Assembly (NCBI RefSeq): GCF_036347135.1 | Contig: NZ_CP108938.1 | Coordinates: 2,852,001-2,916,000 of the forward strand | From: Streptomyces sp. NBC_00775 | GTDB taxonomy: Bacteria; Actinomycetota; Actinomycetes; Streptomycetales; Streptomycetaceae | DNA length: 64,000 bases | Direction: 5' to 3' | Program-made: the position numbers and the translations under genes | The notes under the pieces: generated by a model | Seen by the model: the letters and a program-made list of their open reading frames with translations, nothing else | Databases searched by the model: none | Told to the model about the DNA's origin: nothing | Shown: one piece after another, positions 63,641 to 64,000 of the stretch | Layout of the letters: each line of letters opens with the position of its first letter | Numbering within the stretch: the first letter of the stretch is position 1

Positions 63641-64000
63641 GTGCCCCTGCCCTTCCTGACGGCGGACCGCGCCTTTGACGAGGCGGCGGACGGTCTCGCG
63701 CTGCCGTTCGACGACCGTGACCGCTGGCGGCGTCCCTACCGGCCCGGACCGTGGCGGGTGGGCGCGGCAGCGCTCGTCCTGCTGCTCGCGTCGTATGTGC
63801 TCGTCGCCGCGGTGGTCATCGCGCTCACCGGGACCCTGACCGCGGCGGCGTCCTGTCTGGCCGGGGCCCTGGCCGCCATACTGTGCGCTCTGCGGCTGCT
63901 GCGCGTGGGCGTGTGGGTGAGCGCGCGTGGGCTGCGCCGGGCGGGCTTCTTCCTCACCCGTACGACGCCGTGGGAGCAGGTCGTGGCGGTGCGGACGGTG
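63641..64000 (+). CDS. membrane protein with PH-like domain (3' end outside window)
   Basis: Only the first 120 codons are in the window. GTG 63641 with GAGG eight bases upstream starts VPLPFLTADRAFDEAADG. Two transmembrane helices (VGAAALVLLLASYVLVAAVV, and TAAASCLAGALAAILCALRLL) are followed by VWVSARGLRRAGFFLTRTTPWEQV, where the dG-L...R....P-W-x-x-V pattern is like bacterial PH (bPH6-type) domains. Partial, function unknown. Confidence 0.7.
   Translation, partial: MPLPFLTADRAFDEAADGLALPFDDRDRWRRPYRPGPWRVGAAALVLLLASYVLVAAVVIALTGTLTAAASCLAGALAAILCALRLLRVGVWVSARGLRRAGFFLTRTTPWEQVVAVRTV

Overview
The window is high-G+C actinobacterial DNA and almost certainly comes from a Streptomyces chromosome core. 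The evidence is the very strong third-position G/C bias, GTG/TTG starts, a 16S-23S-5S operon with no tRNA in the spacer, a 374-residue RecA followed by RecX, ClgR, and the gluABCD and osaABC clusters. As far as I recall, gene order follows the Streptomyces coelicolor region running from miaA to the thyX/dapA neighbourhood. Assignments are by reading the sequence and family knowledge; no database search was run.

Layout. 1-5.4 kb: miaA (partial), two small proteins (one an MT0933-like antitoxin-family protein), an extradiol-dioxygenase-like protein, miaB, a MazG-like protein and a TAXI-type solute-binding lipoprotein. 5.5-11.3 kb: a two-component system (gluK/gluR-like) divergent from the glutamate ABC importer gluABCD. 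11.4-14.6 kb: an FAD monooxygenase, then a cysteine-rich leader peptide, a cysteine dioxygenase and a rhodanese, i.e. a small sulfur-amino-acid unit. 14.6-17.9 kb: an FtsX-type permease with a winged-helix regulator. 18.2-20.3 kb: recA-recX with a LexA-type box. 20.6-27.2 kb: membrane proteins, a PucR-type regulator, AzlCD and an AraC-type regulator. 27.5-34.4 kb: a large Lhr helicase, a Nei-type glycosylase and an SDR. 34.6-43 kb: dps, clgR, pncC(cinA)-pgsA-rimO, a RodZ-like protein and ftsK.

43-52.7 kb is the osmoadaptation cluster: OsaB (orphan-type response regulator with coiled coil), OsaA (giant soluble hybrid histidine kinase with a poly-HAMP array) and, divergently, OsaC (RsbW-like kinase + PAS + GAF + PP2C phosphatase). 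A candidate sigma-B-type promoter lies in front of osaC. 52.7-59.4 kb holds a tRNA-Thr, a truncated DegT-family aminotransferase and a complete rRNA operon, all on the minus strand, closed by a perfect UUCG hairpin terminator. 59.4-63.1 kb has rnj (RNase J), dapA and thyX on the minus strand; the right end has two small membrane proteins, the last one cut by the window edge.

The most interesting points are the cysteine-rich leader peptide before cysteine dioxygenase, the 12-unit HAMP array, the candidate sigma-B promoter of osaC, the DegT remnant lacking the PLP-lysine segment, an in-frame disordered insertion in Lhr, and repeat-based stop-codon placement at the 3' end of the rodZ-like gene. 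I did not find phage, insertion sequences or CRISPR; this is a conserved chromosomal segment.
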